Assembly: GCF_024169925.1 (NCBI RefSeq)
Contig: NZ_JALJXF010000001.1
Location: 440,001 to 504,000 of the forward strand
Length of the DNA: 64,000 nt
Reading direction: 5' to 3'
DNA from: Methylorubrum extorquens
GTDB lineage: Bacteria; Pseudomonadota; Alphaproteobacteria; Rhizobiales; Beijerinckiaceae
A program made the position numbers and the translations under genes. The notes beneath the pieces are model-generated. The model was not told where the DNA came from and did not search any database. It worked only from the letters and a program-made list of their open reading frames with translations. Below, piece by piece: positions 9,696 through 18,245 of this stretch; positions within the stretch are counted from its first letter, which is position 1, and each line of letters begins with the position of its first letter.

Positions 9696-10421
9696 ATGCT
9701 CATCAAGGCCGCTGCCGCCGCCATGCGGCAGGTATTCTCCCCCGCCCTGCGCGGCATCCTGTTCAAATCGCTGGCGCTCACGATCGGGCTTCTGGTCGCC
9801 GTGTGGTTCGGCCTGACCCGCCTGATCCAGGCCTTTCAGGCGAGCCACCACATCTCGGCCGACTACCCGTTCCTCGACACCATGGCCTTCTTCCTGGCCG
9901 GTGCCGGGCTGTTCGTGGCTCTGGCCTACATCATGCCCGCGGTGTCGATCCTCGTGGCCGGCTTCTTCCTCGACGACGTCGCCGAAGTGGTCGAGCACAG
10001 CGATTTTCCCGCCGACGCCCCGGGGCGTGCCCTCCCGTGGGGGCAGGCGCTCGGCTCGGTGGTTCGCTTCGCCGGCCTCGCCCTGCTCGTGAACCTCGTG
10101 GCGTTGATCCTCGTCTTCGTGCCGGGGGTGAACCTCTTCGCTTTCTTCGGCGCCAACGCCTACCTCCTCGGCCGCGAGTATTTCGAGCTGGCCGCCGGCC
10201 GTTTCCGCTCCCTGCCGGAGGCGCGGGCGATGCGCGAGCATCACGGCTTCACGGTGATCGCCGCCGGCTGCCTGCTCGCAGGCCTGATGATCGTGCCGAT
10301 CGTCAACCTCGTGACGCCGCTCTTCGGCGTGGCGCTGATGGTCCATCTCCACAAGGGTCTCGAACGCAGGGCGCTTCCCGGCCCGGCCGAGACCAATCCC
10401 CGCCTGCCGAACCGGCGCTGA
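9696..10421 (+). CDS. EI24/CysZ-like integral membrane protein
   Basis: 241 residues with about four to five hydrophobic helices and the EI24-family pattern PGVNLFAFFGANAYLLGREYFELAAGR, whose region between helices is conserved in CysZ-like proteins. In enterobacteria CysZ is a sulfate permease. Here the sulfate operon is only 5 kb away, but there is no direct link, and most alphaproteobacterial homologues are simply annotated as EI24-domain proteins. ATG 9696 follows AAGGGCGG and removes an unsupported 46-residue extension. Confidence 0.75.
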   Translation: MLIKAAAAAMRQVFSPALRGILFKSLALTIGLLVAVWFGLTRLIQAFQASHHISADYPFLDTMAFFLAGAGLFVALAYIMPAVSILVAGFFLDDVAEVVEHSDFPADAPGRALPWGQALGSVVRFAGLALLVNLVALILVFVPGVNLFAFFGANAYLLGREYFELAAGRFRSLPEARAMREHHGFTVIAAGCLLAGLMIVPIVNLVTPLFGVALMVHLHKGLERRALPGPAETNPRLPNRR

Positions 10422-10682
10422 CACGCCGCGTTCACGGACGACAGGACGCACGGCGCGCTTCTTTGAGCGAGGCCGGGCGCGGTCTCGTCGAAGCACGTCC
10501 GCAGTGTGGCGCAGCCTGTCTCGTGGCGTGGGCTGAGGGGCAAACCACGGTCCGGGTTTAATCCCTGACGGTGCGTGTGCCTCGGCACCTCATGCAGGAG
10601 TTCGATCGCCTATATCAGTAAAACCAGAGGAAAAGATCGCGCTTTCAAGAGAAGGCGTCGAACGAAAGAAAGTGAACATCAC

Positions 10683-10937
10683 ATGAAGACCCGCGTTGCC
10701 GCCGTCGTTGCCGCCGTCATCATCGGCGTTACCGCTCCGGCCTCTTCCGTGATGGCCTTTGACCCGAACGCTCGCCCGACCACCCCCTCCGACGTATCGG
10801 TCACGGGTTCGCTCGGTGTCCACGACAGCGCTGCGCACACCGCCTGCCCGATGAGCTCGGCGGCCGAGGGCAATGCGAACCAGCAGAACTTCCCGGTCAA
10901 GCAATATGGTCAGACGTCCGGCGGCACGCGCTGCTGA
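10683..10937 (+). CDS. Small secreted protein of unknown function (84 aa)
   Basis: MKTRVAAVVAAVIIGVTAPA is a clear signal peptide, likely cleaved after VMA. The mature part is about 60 residues, polar, rich in Ser/Thr/Gln/Asn, with two cysteines (ACPMSS and the terminal RC) that could form a disulfide. The start is supported by a GAAAGAAAGTGA stretch upstream. The 260 bases before it contain no other gene. Confidence 0.7.
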   Translation: MKTRVAAVVAAVIIGVTAPASSVMAFDPNARPTTPSDVSVTGSLGVHDSAAHTACPMSSAAEGNANQQNFPVKQYGQTSGGTRC

Positions 10938-11248
10938 GCCTAAAGCGCCGAGCGCTGGCGCCGCGAGAATGTGATATCGTGCACGTTGCCATTCCAAATG
11001 GAATTTTAACGACAATATTGGCCATGACGGCCTCACGTCTTCGCGAGTCACGGTGCACTTCATCGTCTCGGCGCATTTTTCTTGCTCCCTCGACGGAATG
11101 ACTGAGCGTTTCTGTCGTTGATGGAATGACTGGACCTCAATGGCCCGGTTTCTGCCTCTCCCTCCGCCAGCCGGCCTTTGGCCATACCGCGACCACGCGG
11201 GGCCGACGCCGCCGATCGGAGCCACCGACCGCAAGGAGTTGATTGAGC
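10938..11248. other. Intergenic region with a short palindrome
   Basis: No coding frame is supported. An AT-rich patch at 10985-11025 contains ATTCCAAATGGAAT (10991-11004), a perfect 5-bp-arm palindrome that could be an operator or part of the promoter of the 33-residue gene at 11249. Confidence 0.35.
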
Positions 11249-11350
11249 ATGCAACTGAAGCCCGTCTCCTACGCCATGATCGCCGTGTTCGCCTGCTGCC
11301 TCGTGATGACCGTCGTCGGCTCGATGAACGTACTGCTCGGCGGCATGTGA
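11249..11350 (+). CDS. Tiny membrane protein (33 aa)
   Basis: ATG 11249 is preceded by a strong AAGGAG at good spacing. The product is almost entirely one hydrophobic helix (SYAMIAVFACCLVMTVVG) with a short polar start and an LLGGM end. No family recognised; too small for most gene callers. The strong ribosome site is the main argument that it is real. Confidence 0.65.
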   Translation: MQLKPVSYAMIAVFACCLVMTVVGSMNVLLGGM

Positions 11351-11384
11351 TTGGCAGGACGCCAACCGGCACTGCTGCAATAGA

Positions 11385-11401
11385 ACGGGCACAAAGCCCG
11401 T
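11385..11401 (+). terminator. Possible short hairpin terminator
   Basis: ACGGGC and GCCCGT pair across ACAAA, 34 bases after the stop of the 33-residue gene, followed by CTCTCCT. The stem is short and there is no real T-run. The rest of 11351-11696 shows no gene. Confidence 0.3.
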
Positions 11402-11696
11402 CTCTCCTGAGCCGTAGACAATCGCGGCACCGGACTCCCCGGTGCCTCGGACCGCGTTTCCGGGGCGAGATCGCCCGTCGCCCGATGGTCGCGGGCGTGG
11501 AAGCGGGGGGCGACATCGACGCATCGGCAGGGGCAGGCAACTGCGCCGCAGACCGGATCGGTTGACGCATCCGTGAGACGGCATCGGGACGGTGTCCGCG
11601 CTTCTCAAAGCCGCCGGGTCATGCTATCGCCCCCAACACGATGCCGCTCCAGCGGAGGCGTGCCGGCAAGCCGGTCGTCTGCCTGAGATGCCATCG

Positions 11697-11770
11697 GCGG
11701 GTGTAGCTCAATGGTAGAGCAGCAGCCTTCCAAGCTGAATACCCGGGTTCGATTCCCGGTACCCGCTCCA
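11697..11770 (+). tRNA. tRNA-Gly (anticodon TCC)
   Basis: A 74-base cloverleaf. The acceptor GCGGGTG pairs with TACCCGC (one G-T pair), the D arm is GCTC/GAGC, the anticodon stem is GCAGC/GCTGA-type with loop CTTCCAA, and the T arm CCGGG-TTCGATT-CCCGG is followed by an encoded CCA. Anticodon TCC reads GGA/GGG glycine codons. No integrase or duplicated 3' end was seen nearby. Confidence 0.96.
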
Positions 11771-11847
11771 ACTTCCTTCCCCGATCCGTCGCCGAAGCCG
11801 TTCTGCCCCTGTTGGTACGCATCGCTGCGGCTTTGCTGCGATCGGCC

Positions 11848-12978
11848 TCAGCCCGTCGGCGTACGGAGCGGGCCATAGGTGGCGTGGTAGCTGCGCGGGC
11901 CGATGACGGGCAGCAGGACGTTCCTCGCCCAGTCCGGCAGCCGCGCCGTGCGCGACAGACGGTCGGTCATGCTCTGGACATGCGCGACGCGGGGGCGCCG
12001 TAGCCGTTCAAAGTCCGGCCCGACGTGATTCCAATCCGTGCGTTCCGCCAGCAGGCGGGCCAGAACCTGGGCATCCTCCAGCGCGAGCGCAGCACCTTGG
12101 GCCCAGACCGGTGCGGTGGCGTGCGCCGCATCGCCCAGCAGGACGACGCGGTCGCGGGTCCATGTCGGGATGCGAACCTCTTCGAGCGGCGAGTGATAGA
12201 CCGCATCCGCTCGCGACAGGACCGCATCGAGCGTGTCGCGCACCACACGGGGAAAGGGCGCGAACGCGCCGCGGATCGCGGCCGGGTCAGAGCCACGCTC
12301 CCGTCCTGCGCTCACCGAGGCCCAGCCATAGGCTTCGCCGCGATCGACCGGTATGAGCAGAAACAAGGCCCCGGCCCCGGCCCATAGCGTCCAGGCTTCG
12401 ACGCCAGGATTGGGCGTCATGAAACGCCAGCTCTGGCTCGCCAGCATCGCCGCCCCGAGGGCCTGTTCCCCAAACAGGCTGCGGCGGACCGCCGAGTGAA
12501 CGCCGTCCGCCCCCACGAGCAACCCGCCCTTTTCCGTCGAGCCATCGGCGAGTTCGGCCGTCACGCCCTGCGGATCCTGCCGAACGGTGGCGATCGCGAT
12601 GCCCCGGCGGATGTCGTCCGGTGCAAGATCGTCCTGCAACAGGCGCAGCAGGTCGGCGCGGCGCAAGCAATGCGGCCCCGCTTCCGTGCCCCAGAACGCG
12701 GTCTCGTCCACGGCGAAGAGAAGGCGTCCGCGCTCGGTGCGGTATTCGCGACGCCGCACCGGCGCGCCGACCGCGCGGAGTAAATCCAGCAAGCCGAACT
12801 GGCTCAGCGCGCGCACCGCATTGCCGGGCAGATTGATCGCCAGTCCCGCATCCGCCTGCTCGCCGCGCCGTTCCAGCGTGAGCGAGGGGATGCCCCGCTG
12901 GTGCAGGGCGCGCCTGACGGCGAGACCGGCGATGCCGCCCCCGGCAACGAGCACGCGGCCAGCCTGTTGCGTGTCCAT
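11848..12978 (-). CDS. FAD-dependent monooxygenase (aromatic hydroxylase/UbiH type)
   Basis: 376 residues with all three signature motifs of class A flavoprotein monooxygenases: the Rossmann GGGIAGLAVRRAL near the N-terminus, the DG motif GADGVHSAVRRSL and the GD motif VLLGDAAHATAP. The substrate is unknown; relatives hydroxylate phenolics, salicylate or tetracycline-like rings. It lacks the ubiquinone-operon context. ATG 12978 leaves eight residues before the first strand; a longer frame to 13077 adds only basic low-complexity residues. Confidence 0.82.
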   Translation of the reverse strand: MDTQQAGRVLVAGGGIAGLAVRRALHQRGIPSLTLERRGEQADAGLAINLPGNAVRALSQFGLLDLLRAVGAPVRRREYRTERGRLLFAVDETAFWGTEAGPHCLRRADLLRLLQDDLAPDDIRRGIAIATVRQDPQGVTAELADGSTEKGGLLVGADGVHSAVRRSLFGEQALGAAMLASQSWRFMTPNPGVEAWTLWAGAGALFLLIPVDRGEAYGWASVSAGRERGSDPAAIRGAFAPFPRVVRDTLDAVLSRADAVYHSPLEEVRIPTWTRDRVVLLGDAAHATAPVWAQGAALALEDAQVLARLLAERTDWNHVGPDFERLRRPRVAHVQSMTDRLSRTARLPDWARNVLLPVIGPRSYHATYGPLRTPTG

Positions 12979-13099
12979 GTGTCCTCGCACCCGTCCCCGC
13001 ACCATTGCCCGCGTCGTGCCGTACGGCGCCGTCTGCTGACGAGAACCGGGTAGACCCGGCAGGGCGCATCGACGCAAGCCCGGAGCGATCGGCGCCGGC

Positions 13100-13402
13100 T
13101 CAGTGCGGATCTCCGCTTTCGTCGCGCATCTCGCAGGGCCACCTCCAGCCCTGGATCTCGGGCATGTCCTCGCCGTGTTCGCGGATGCAGAGCTTGTGCG
13201 CGGTTAGGCGGTCTCGGAACGCCTGCTTGGCTCTTGCCGCCCGCGTCACCAGCCCCGGCACCCGATCGATCGCCTCGATGGCGAGGTGGAACTGGTCGAG
13301 TTCGTTCAGCACCACCTCGCTCTCCCGCGCCTTGGCGGCGTCGAGCGCCGCCTTGGCCGCCTCCGCCTTGGCCTTGCGCTGGTCGAAGATCTGCTTGGTC
13401 AT
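13100..13402 (-). pseudogene. Phosphoketolase C-terminal remnant fused to a foreign coil
   Basis: From about residue 31, the frame starting at ATG 13402 matches the extreme C-terminus of D-xylulose-5-P/fructose-6-P phosphoketolase as I know it: VLNELDQFHLAIEAIDRVP, then KQAFRDRLTAHK and REHGEDMPEIQGW. Only about 65 of some 800 residues remain. The first 27 residues (MTKQIFDQRKAKAEAAK...) are a charged coil that does not belong to phosphoketolase and may come from a mobilisation-type gene. The frame also runs open upstream to 13561 without sensible protein. Probably a deletion or recombination scar. Confidence 0.65.
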
Positions 13403-13465
13403 GTAGACCCTTGCCAACCAGCTCCTTGCCGCGGTTGCCCATGCCGCTGCGTTAGCCGAGAAGAA

Positions 13466-13795
13466 GCAGGCGGTGATGACCGCCTCATCGCCGAGGATCG
13501 CTTCAAAGCCTTTCCGGATGCAATTCGCCTCGCAATCGCGCTGCGGGATACCGGGCTGCACACCGTGCTCGCCTCGTCCTCGCAGAACGCCGACGCGATG
13601 CTGGCCCGTGTAATCCTGCCCGACGAGCGTACGCTGCTGTCGCTGTTCGAAGCGGACGTGGGCGGGCGCGACGTCCCGCGCGGCAAGCCTGACCCGGCCC
13701 TGTTTCAGCTCGCCGCCAAGGCCGTGAACGTGCCGCCGGCCCGGCGCCTCGTCGTGGAGGATGCGCCGGCGGGGATCCGCGCGGCGCCTTGGTCG
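13466..13795 (+). pseudogene. HAD-family phosphatase/phosphomutase remnant
   Basis: A central piece of a beta-phosphoglucomutase-like HAD protein is readable: motif II (TVLASSSQNADAML), motif III Lys (RGKPDPALFQLAA) and motif IV (LVVEDAPAGIRAA). The N-terminal DxD nucleophile motif is absent, and the frame leaves homology right after GIRAA near 13790, where a +1 frame reads more hydrophobic (GALVAAAFAAD). So it is truncated at the 5' side and probably frameshifted at the 3' side. Phosphoketolase and HAD genes often neighbour each other, so both remnants may derive from one lost cluster, though they now lie on opposite strands. Confidence 0.65.
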
Positions 13796-13870
13796 CGGCC
13801 GCCTTCGCAGCCGATCCGTCGAAGCGGCGCGCGACCCATGAGCGGCGCCCGGTACACGCCGCCGTTGCCG

Positions 13871-15274
13871 TTAGGGGTTGCGGAGTGCCGGCACCGTCTT
13901 GGGCGAGCCGAGGTCGTAGCTCTTGTTGCGCAGGGGATCGAGGCGGGTCCCCTCGGAGGCGTCGAAGGCCTTCGGGCGCGGGCCGCCCGCGCCGCCATCG
14001 GTGGCACCGTCGAGCGCGAATGCCGAGTTCGAGCCCGGCGCGTAGGCCGAGGCGCGGCCGGGAGCGGCGCCGGGCTGCGCGGCATTGGGCTCGGCGGTGT
14101 TCGGATCGACCTTGTCGACCGCGCCCGGATCCGCCGGCTGCGATTGCTGGCGGGAGCGCTCGACCTGCCGCCAGCGGGTGACATTGCGCTGGTGACCCTC
14201 CAGCGTGTCGGCGAAGGCGTGGCCGCCGGTGCCGTCTGCGACGAAGAAGAGATCCTTCGTGCGCGACGGGTTGGCGACCGCTTCCAGAGCCGCGCGACCG
14301 GGATTGGCGATCGGGCCGGGCGGCAGCCCCTCGATCACGTAGGTGTTGTAGGGGGTCGCCCGCTCGATCTCCGAGCGCATGATGCCGCGCCCGAGGGTGC
14401 CGCGCCCGCCGACGAGACCGTAGACGATGGTCGGATCGGATTGCAGCTTCATGCGCTTCTGCAGCCGGTTGACGAAGACGCCCGCGACCCGCGGGCGCTC
14501 GTCGGCCCGGCCGGTCTCCTTCTCGACGATGGAGGCCAGCGTCACCATCTCGGCCGGCGTCTTGACCGGCACTTCGGGGCTGCGGCGCTGCCAGATCTGG
14601 TTCAGCACCTCGCGCTGCTTGGCGCGCATCAGGTTGAGGATCTGCTGGCGGGTGGCGCCGCGCTCGAACTTGTAGGTATCGGGGAGAAGCGAGCCCTCGG
14701 GCGGCGTCTCGGCGATCTCGCCCGAAAGGATGTCGTTCTCCCCGAGCCGAGCCACGATCTGCTCCGAGGTCAGTCCCTCGGGGAAGGTGATGGCGTGCTG
14801 GACCTGACGCCCGTTGGTCAGCGTCTCGATCGTGTCCTTCACGCTCGCATGGGCCTTGAACATGTACTCGCCATGCTTGAGCGGCCCCTTGCCTCCGAAT
14901 CGGGCGGACATCTCGAACAGGCTCGGATGCTCGATCACGCCTTCACGGGCGAGGATGCTGGCAATCTCCGAGGTTCCACTGCGGCTGGGAATCACCACGA
15001 CCTTGTCGGCGGAGAGCGGCCCCGGTTCGGAGGTCTGGCGATTGAGCAGGGTCAGGCCGATCAGGGCGCCGAGCGCGAGGACGACGCCGAGGGTGAGGAA
15101 CCCGCTGATGGTGGCGAGAAGGCCGCCGCGGCGGCGCTCGGGCTTCTCGGGCGGGGGCGGGGCGACGGTGGGCTTGATGGCCTCGCTCGGGCTGCGCGGC
15201 GACGGCCGGTTCGGCAGCGACGGCTCCTCGGAAGCGGGCGGCGGAGACGGCGGCTCTTGTCGTCTGCGAAACAT
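13871..15274 (-). CDS. mltG: Endolytic murein transglycosylase MltG (YceG-like)
   Basis: 467 residues: a Pro-rich cytoplasmic tail, one membrane helix (LATISGFLTLGVVLALGALI, about residues 55-80), a LysM-like region and the YceG catalytic domain with the Glu-bearing ASIVEKETG motif and LQSDPTIVYGL. MltG cleaves nascent glycan strands and acts as a terminase near the inner membrane. The C-terminal 90 residues are a low-complexity Pro/Ala/Asn tail. It follows fabF on the same strand, a common alphaproteobacterial arrangement. Start ATG 15274; a longer ATG at 15313 is possible. Confidence 0.92.
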   Translation of the reverse strand: MFRRRQEPPSPPPASEEPSLPNRPSPRSPSEAIKPTVAPPPPEKPERRRGGLLATISGFLTLGVVLALGALIGLTLLNRQTSEPGPLSADKVVVIPSRSGTSEIASILAREGVIEHPSLFEMSARFGGKGPLKHGEYMFKAHASVKDTIETLTNGRQVQHAITFPEGLTSEQIVARLGENDILSGEIAETPPEGSLLPDTYKFERGATRQQILNLMRAKQREVLNQIWQRRSPEVPVKTPAEMVTLASIVEKETGRADERPRVAGVFVNRLQKRMKLQSDPTIVYGLVGGRGTLGRGIMRSEIERATPYNTYVIEGLPPGPIANPGRAALEAVANPSRTKDLFFVADGTGGHAFADTLEGHQRNVTRWRQVERSRQQSQPADPGAVDKVDPNTAEPNAAQPGAAPGRASAYAPGSNSAFALDGATDGGAGGPRPKAFDASEGTRLDPLRNKSYDLGSPKTVPALRNP

Positions 15275-15492
15275 CCGGAATCCTGCTGTGGCCCGGCGTG
15301 AAGGTCCGCCCAAGGCGTTCCGCGCCGGTCGCTCGACCCGAGGGCCGAACCTCGAGTGTCTCTCACGAAACGCTCGCTCGTGGACCGGGCGTTTTGTGAG
15401 GCAGTGTAAGCAGTTTTGTGGCGAAATGGCGTTGTCTGCGGCAGAGCCGCCGCACCCGGCGCGCCTTCAGGCGAAAGCGGCCATGGTCGCCG

Positions 15493-16755
15493 TCATGCGA
15501 CCCGGCGCATCAGCAGCGAGGCATTGGTGCCGCCGAAGCCGAACGAGTTCGAGAGCACCGTATCGACGCGCTTGCGCTTGGCCTCGTGCGGGATGAGGTC
15601 GATCGCGGTCTCGACCGACGGATTGTCGAGGTTCAGCGTCGGCGGCATCACGCCGTCGCGGATGGCGAGCACGGAGAAGATCGCCTCCACCGCCCCGGCC
15701 GCGCCGAGCAGGTGGCCGATGGCCGACTTGGTGGACGACATCGACGCCTTGGCGGCGGCATCACCGAGCAGACGCTCCACCGCCTTCAACTCCAACTCGT
15801 CGCCGAGCGGCGTCGAGGTGCCGTGCGCGTTGATGTAGTCGATCTCGGACGGATCGATCCCGGCCCGCTTCACCGCCGCCTTCATGCAGCGGTAGCCGCC
15901 GTCGCCGTCCGGGGCCGGCGAGGTGATGTGGTAGGCGTCCCCCGACAGGCCGTAGCCGATCACCTCGGCGTAGATCTTGGCGCCGCGCGCCTTGGCGTGC
16001 TCGTACTCCTCCAGCACGACGATGCCCGCGCCTTCGCCCATGACGAAGCCGTCGCGGTCGCGGTCGTAGGGCCGGGAGGCCTTGGTCGGATCGTCGTTAA
16101 AGCCGGTCGAGAGCGCGCGGCAGGCGGCGAAGCCCGCCAGCGACAGCCGGTTGACCGGCGCCTCGGTGCCGCCGGCCACCATCACGTCGGCGTCGCCCAG
16201 CGCGATCAGCCGCGAGGCGTCGCCGATGGCGTGTGCGCCGGTGGAGCAGGCGGTGACGACCGCGTGATTCGGGCCCTTCAGCCCGTGCTGGATCGAAACC
16301 TGCCCCGAGGCGAGGTTGATGATTCGGCCGGGAATGAAGAAGGGCGAGATGCGCCGCGGACCCTTCTCGTGGAGGGTCACGGAGGCGTCGTAGATCGTGC
16401 CGATGCCGCCGATGCCCGAACCGATCAGGACGCCGCTGGCCTCCTGATCCGCGTCGGATTTCGGGTGCCAGTCGGCATCGTCGAGCGCTTGGCCGGCCGC
16501 GGCCATGGCATAGACGATGAAAGGATCGACCTTGCGCTGCTCCTTGGCCTCCATCCACAGATCGGGATTGAAGGTGCCGTTGGAGCCGTCGCCGAAGGGC
16601 AGCGTGCAGGCGATCCGGCACGCGAGGTCGTCGGTCTGGAACGCGGTGACCGCGGAGGCGCCGCTGTCGCCGGCGATGAGGCGGCTCCAGGTATGCTCGA
16701 CGCTGCCACCCAGCGGCGAAACCATCCCCAGCCCCGTGATCACCACCCGCCGCAT
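15493..16755 (-). CDS. fabF: 3-oxoacyl-ACP synthase II (FabF)
   Basis: A 420-residue condensing enzyme that extends acyl-ACP with malonyl-ACP. Catalytic Cys is in VTACSTGAHA, the two active-site His are in NAHGTSTPLGD and KSAIGHLLGA, and the N-terminus MRRVVITGLGMVSPLG is typical. Length is normal. It lies downstream of acpP with a 137-base gap and upstream of mltG. A second condensing enzyme (fabB) is at 54114. Confidence 0.96.
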   Translation of the reverse strand: MRRVVITGLGMVSPLGGSVEHTWSRLIAGDSGASAVTAFQTDDLACRIACTLPFGDGSNGTFNPDLWMEAKEQRKVDPFIVYAMAAAGQALDDADWHPKSDADQEASGVLIGSGIGGIGTIYDASVTLHEKGPRRISPFFIPGRIINLASGQVSIQHGLKGPNHAVVTACSTGAHAIGDASRLIALGDADVMVAGGTEAPVNRLSLAGFAACRALSTGFNDDPTKASRPYDRDRDGFVMGEGAGIVVLEEYEHAKARGAKIYAEVIGYGLSGDAYHITSPAPDGDGGYRCMKAAVKRAGIDPSEIDYINAHGTSTPLGDELELKAVERLLGDAAAKASMSSTKSAIGHLLGAAGAVEAIFSVLAIRDGVMPPTLNLDNPSVETAIDLIPHEAKRKRVDTVLSNSFGFGGTNASLLMRRVA

Positions 16756-16892
16756 AGCCCGATCCCAACCGACCCGCTGAGTCCCTAAAGGACGCTTTTG
16801 CCCTGAAGGACCGTTCCGTCCCGCAGGGCGCTTGGTTCAAAACGTGACGGCGCGCGGGGCCTCATCGACCCCGCCCGCACGAGCCCACCGCC

Positions 16893-17129
16893 TCAGGCGG
16901 AGTTCTTTTCCAGGAACTTGATCGCGTCACCGACCGTCTGAATGGTCTCGGCCGCGTCGTCCGGAATCTCGACGTTGAACTCCTCCTCGAACGCCATCAC
17001 CAGCTCGACGGTGTCGAGGCTGTCGGCGCCGAGATCGTCGATGAAGTTGGAGGCCTCGGTGACCTTCTCAGGCTCGACGCCCAGGTGCTCGACGACGATC
17101 TTCTTCACGCGCTCGGCGATATCGCTCAT
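16893..17129 (-). CDS. acpP: Acyl carrier protein
   Basis: A 78-residue acidic helical protein carrying the phosphopantetheine site [12 protein letters not shown] (Ser in DSL). Start ATG 17129 gives the canonical [13 protein letters not shown]-terminus; the frame extending to 17261 is rejected. A 263-base gap separates it from fabG upstream, so it probably has its own promoter, in keeping with the high demand for ACP. Confidence 0.97.
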   Translation of the reverse strand: MSDIAERVKKIVVEHLGVEPEKVTEASNFIDDLGADSLDTVELVMAFEEEFNVEIPDDAAETIQTVGDAIKFLEKNSA

Positions 17130-17392
17130 CGTTGTTGGTCCTCGTCTTCTCGATCGTGATGGTGTGTGCTTCTGACGAAAGCGCCGTGGCCGCCTCACCC
17201 ACTTCGGGGCTTGTTCTGGACGGCCGGTGTTCGATCGCGCGTGGTTTGGAAAAAGCCGCAACCCGCTGAACCGTCAACTCCCCTGCACGGCTGAGCCGGG
17301 TGTTAACACAGGGTTTCCGCTCTGGCGAGTGGCGGTTCAGAAAGCGTTCATCGCCGTGGTTTTCCGGTTGGAACACCTCTTTGTGGACATTC

Positions 17393-18133
17393 TCAGTACA
17401 TCGCCATGCCGCCATTGACGTGCAGCGTTTGGCCCGTCACGTAACCCGCTTCTTCCGAGGCGAGATAGACTGCGGCGGCACCGATTTCGGCGCCCGTGCC
17501 GAGTCGTCCGGCGGGCACGCGGGTGAGAATCGTCTCGCGTTGCTTCTCGTTCAGCGCATCGGTCATCGCCGAGCTGATGAAGCCGGGCGCAATGCAGTTC
17601 ACCGTGATCCCGCGTGTCGCGACCTCGGCTGCGAGCGCCTTGGTCATGCCCACAAGACCTGCCTTGGCCGCGGCGTAGTTGCCCTGGCCCGGATTACCGG
17701 TGGCGCCGACGACCGAACCGATGCCGATGATGCGGCCGTGACGGCGCTTCATCATCCCCCTGAGCGCGGCGCGCGACAGCCGGAAGGCGGCGGTGAGGTT
17801 GACGTTGAGCACCGCCTCCCATTCCTCGTCCTTCATCCGCATGAAGAGGTTGTCGCGGGTGATGCCGGCATTGTTGATCAGGATGTCGAGGCCGCCGAGG
17901 GCCGATTCGGCGGCAGGAAGCAGGGCTTCCACCGCCTCCTTGTCGGCGAGGTTGGCTTCGACCACCGCGACGCGCTCGCCGCCGAGTTCCGCCGCCAGCT
18001 CGTCGAGCACCGCACGGCGGGTGCCGGACAGCGCGACGTGGGCGCCCTGCGCGTGCAGCGCCCGGGCGATCGCCCCGCCGAGCCCGCCGGTTGCGCCGGT
18101 GACGAGGGCCTTCCGGCCGGTGAGGTCGAACAT
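17393..18133 (-). CDS. fabG: 3-oxoacyl-ACP reductase (FabG)
   Basis: A 246-residue short-chain dehydrogenase using NADPH. The cofactor motif TGATGGLG, NNAG (INNAGITRDN), catalytic Ser in GSVVGATGNPG and Tyr-Lys in NYAAAKAG are all present, and it ends in HVNGGMAMY like other FabG proteins. ATG 18133 removes a spurious 51-residue extension. It follows fabD after about 110 bases. Confidence 0.95.
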   Translation of the reverse strand: MFDLTGRKALVTGATGGLGGAIARALHAQGAHVALSGTRRAVLDELAAELGGERVAVVEANLADKEAVEALLPAAESALGGLDILINNAGITRDNLFMRMKDEEWEAVLNVNLTAAFRLSRAALRGMMKRRHGRIIGIGSVVGATGNPGQGNYAAAKAGLVGMTKALAAEVATRGITVNCIAPGFISSAMTDALNEKQRETILTRVPAGRLGTGAEIGAAAVYLASEEAGYVTGQTLHVNGGMAMY

Positions 18134-18245
18134 GGTGGCGGCTCTTCTGGTCGTCGTGGAAATTCGGAGTGCCTCATAGAACGCCCGATCACCGATCGTC
18201 GCCCCTCCGGGTACGATGGTGCGGCGGGGGTTCCGAGAGAGACAC

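Noticed and set aside
7964..10561. An 865-residue plus-strand frame opposite the amine oxidase and kelch genes
   Set aside because: It covers two clear minus-strand genes and its sequence is low-complexity Arg/Ala/Pro.
11600..11850. tRNA-Gly as an integration site
   Set aside because: No integrase, no duplicated tRNA 3' end and no composition change on either side.
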